Shown here piece by piece: positions 6,498 to 6,922 of a stretch of DNA of 6,922 nucleotides. A model generated the notes under the pieces. It was not told the DNA's origin. It was given only the letters and a program-made list of their open reading frames with translations, and did not search any database. The stretch is from an uncultured Anaerococcus sp. GTDB taxonomy: Bacteria > Bacillota > Clostridia > Tissierellales > Peptoniphilaceae. The number at the start of each line of letters is the position of its first letter. Position 1 is the first letter of the stretch. A program made the translations under genes and the position numbers. The DNA lies in contig CABQOK010000074.1 of NCBI GenBank assembly GCA_902465755.1, positions 1 to 6,922 of the forward strand, read 5' to 3'.

Positions 6498-6922
6498 TTT
6501 TAAGCCTTGGATCTAGGGCATCTCTCAGTCCATCTGCGAACAAGTTCAAGGATAAAATCATAAGAGATAATATCAATGATGGAATGATTAGCCTATAAGC
6601 ATAGGAGTAAATTCCTCCCAAGGCATCCGCTGCAAGGGCTCCAAGAGAAGTCATCGGAGCTGAAACTCCTATTCCCAAGAATGATAAGAATGACTCAAGG
6701 AAAATCGCAGAAGGTATTTGCATGGCTGTCATTACTATGACCTGGCCTATACAGTTTGGAAAAAGGTGCCTTCTTATTATCCTTCTCTTAGATCCGCCCA
6801 GGGCTTCAACTGCTGTTACGAACTCTTGTTTCTTAAGCATTAGGACTTGTCCTCTTATAATTCTTGCCGTTCCTACCCAATAGAGTAGGGCAAAGGCAAT
6901 AAATATCGATATAAGGGCCGGT
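6493..6922 (-). CDS. oppC: Oligopeptide ABC transporter permease OppC, partial (N-terminus beyond the window)
   Basis: The last 142 residues are visible. The frame is open to the right edge, so the ATG at 6840 is an internal methionine, not the start. OppC is one of the two channel subunits of the importer. The part seen belongs to the binding-protein-dependent permease domain. A helix ending in LLYWVGTARIIRGQVL leads into the cytoplasmic EAA loop at visible residues 33-56 (EFVTAVEALGG... to HLFPN), which docks on the ATPases. Next come a helix with the conserved LESFLSFLGIG and a last helix around IIPSLILSLMILSLN. The ending FADGLRDALDPRLKK is the classic OppC/DppC C-terminus. About half of a usual 300-residue OppC is missing off the edge, with oppB expected further upstream. 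It precedes oppD by six bases. Confidence 0.93.
   Translation of the reverse strand, partial: PALISIFIAFALLYWVGTARIIRGQVLMLKKQEFVTAVEALGGSKRRIIRRHLFPNCIGQVIVMTAMQIPSAIFLESFLSFLGIGVSAPMTSLGALAADALGGIYSYAYRLIIPSLILSLMILSLNLFADGLRDALDPRLKK

Noticed and set aside
6493..6840. A complete 115-residue small permease starting at the ATG at 6840.
   Set aside because: The frame continues upstream without a stop to the window edge and encodes conserved OppC residues (LLYWVGTARIIRGQVL), so this is an internal methionine of a truncated OppC.

Overview
This is a low-GC, Firmicutes-type chromosomal segment with AT-rich intergenic DNA, frequent ATA/AGA/CTA codons and AGGAG-type ribosome binding sites. The protein styles suggest an anaerobic coccus of the Tissierellia (Anaerococcus/Peptoniphilus-like). 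That placement is inferred from composition and protein style, not from a marker gene. The whole window is transport-related.

Layout from left to right: (1) 2-316, plus strand, is the C-terminal end of an unrecognised multi-spanning membrane protein. Its reading frame is interrupted by one in-frame TAA at 134-136, so it looks like a decayed gene. (2) 311-350 is a hairpin with a T-run that ends the convergent minus-strand gene. (3) 368-1612, minus, encodes a YkvI-family (COG3949) ten-helix membrane protein with a long charged C-terminal tail. (4) 1613-1834 is a 222-base AT-rich divergent promoter region. (5) 1835-2788, plus, encodes an EamA-family drug/metabolite-type transporter. (6) 2795-2832 is a perfect 12-bp bidirectional terminator. 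(7) 2852 to the right edge, minus, is the distal part of an oligopeptide ABC importer operon, transcribed in the order oppC (cut by the window edge), oppD, oppF, oppA.

The opp genes are packed very tightly: a 6-base gap, an 11-base overlap and a 1-base gap. Each downstream ribosome binding site lies in, or runs into, the end of the preceding gene, so they are almost certainly one translationally coupled mRNA. OppA is the lipid-anchored peptide-binding protein, OppC one of two membrane channel subunits (OppB should lie just beyond the right edge), and OppD and OppF the two ATPases. Together they would import peptides as an amino-acid source, as expected of a peptide-fermenting anaerobe. The operon promoter is not in the window.

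I found no CRISPR array, insertion sequence, tRNA/rRNA or defence system, and no evidence of a new biological system. The most unusual item is the interrupted membrane-protein frame at the left edge.
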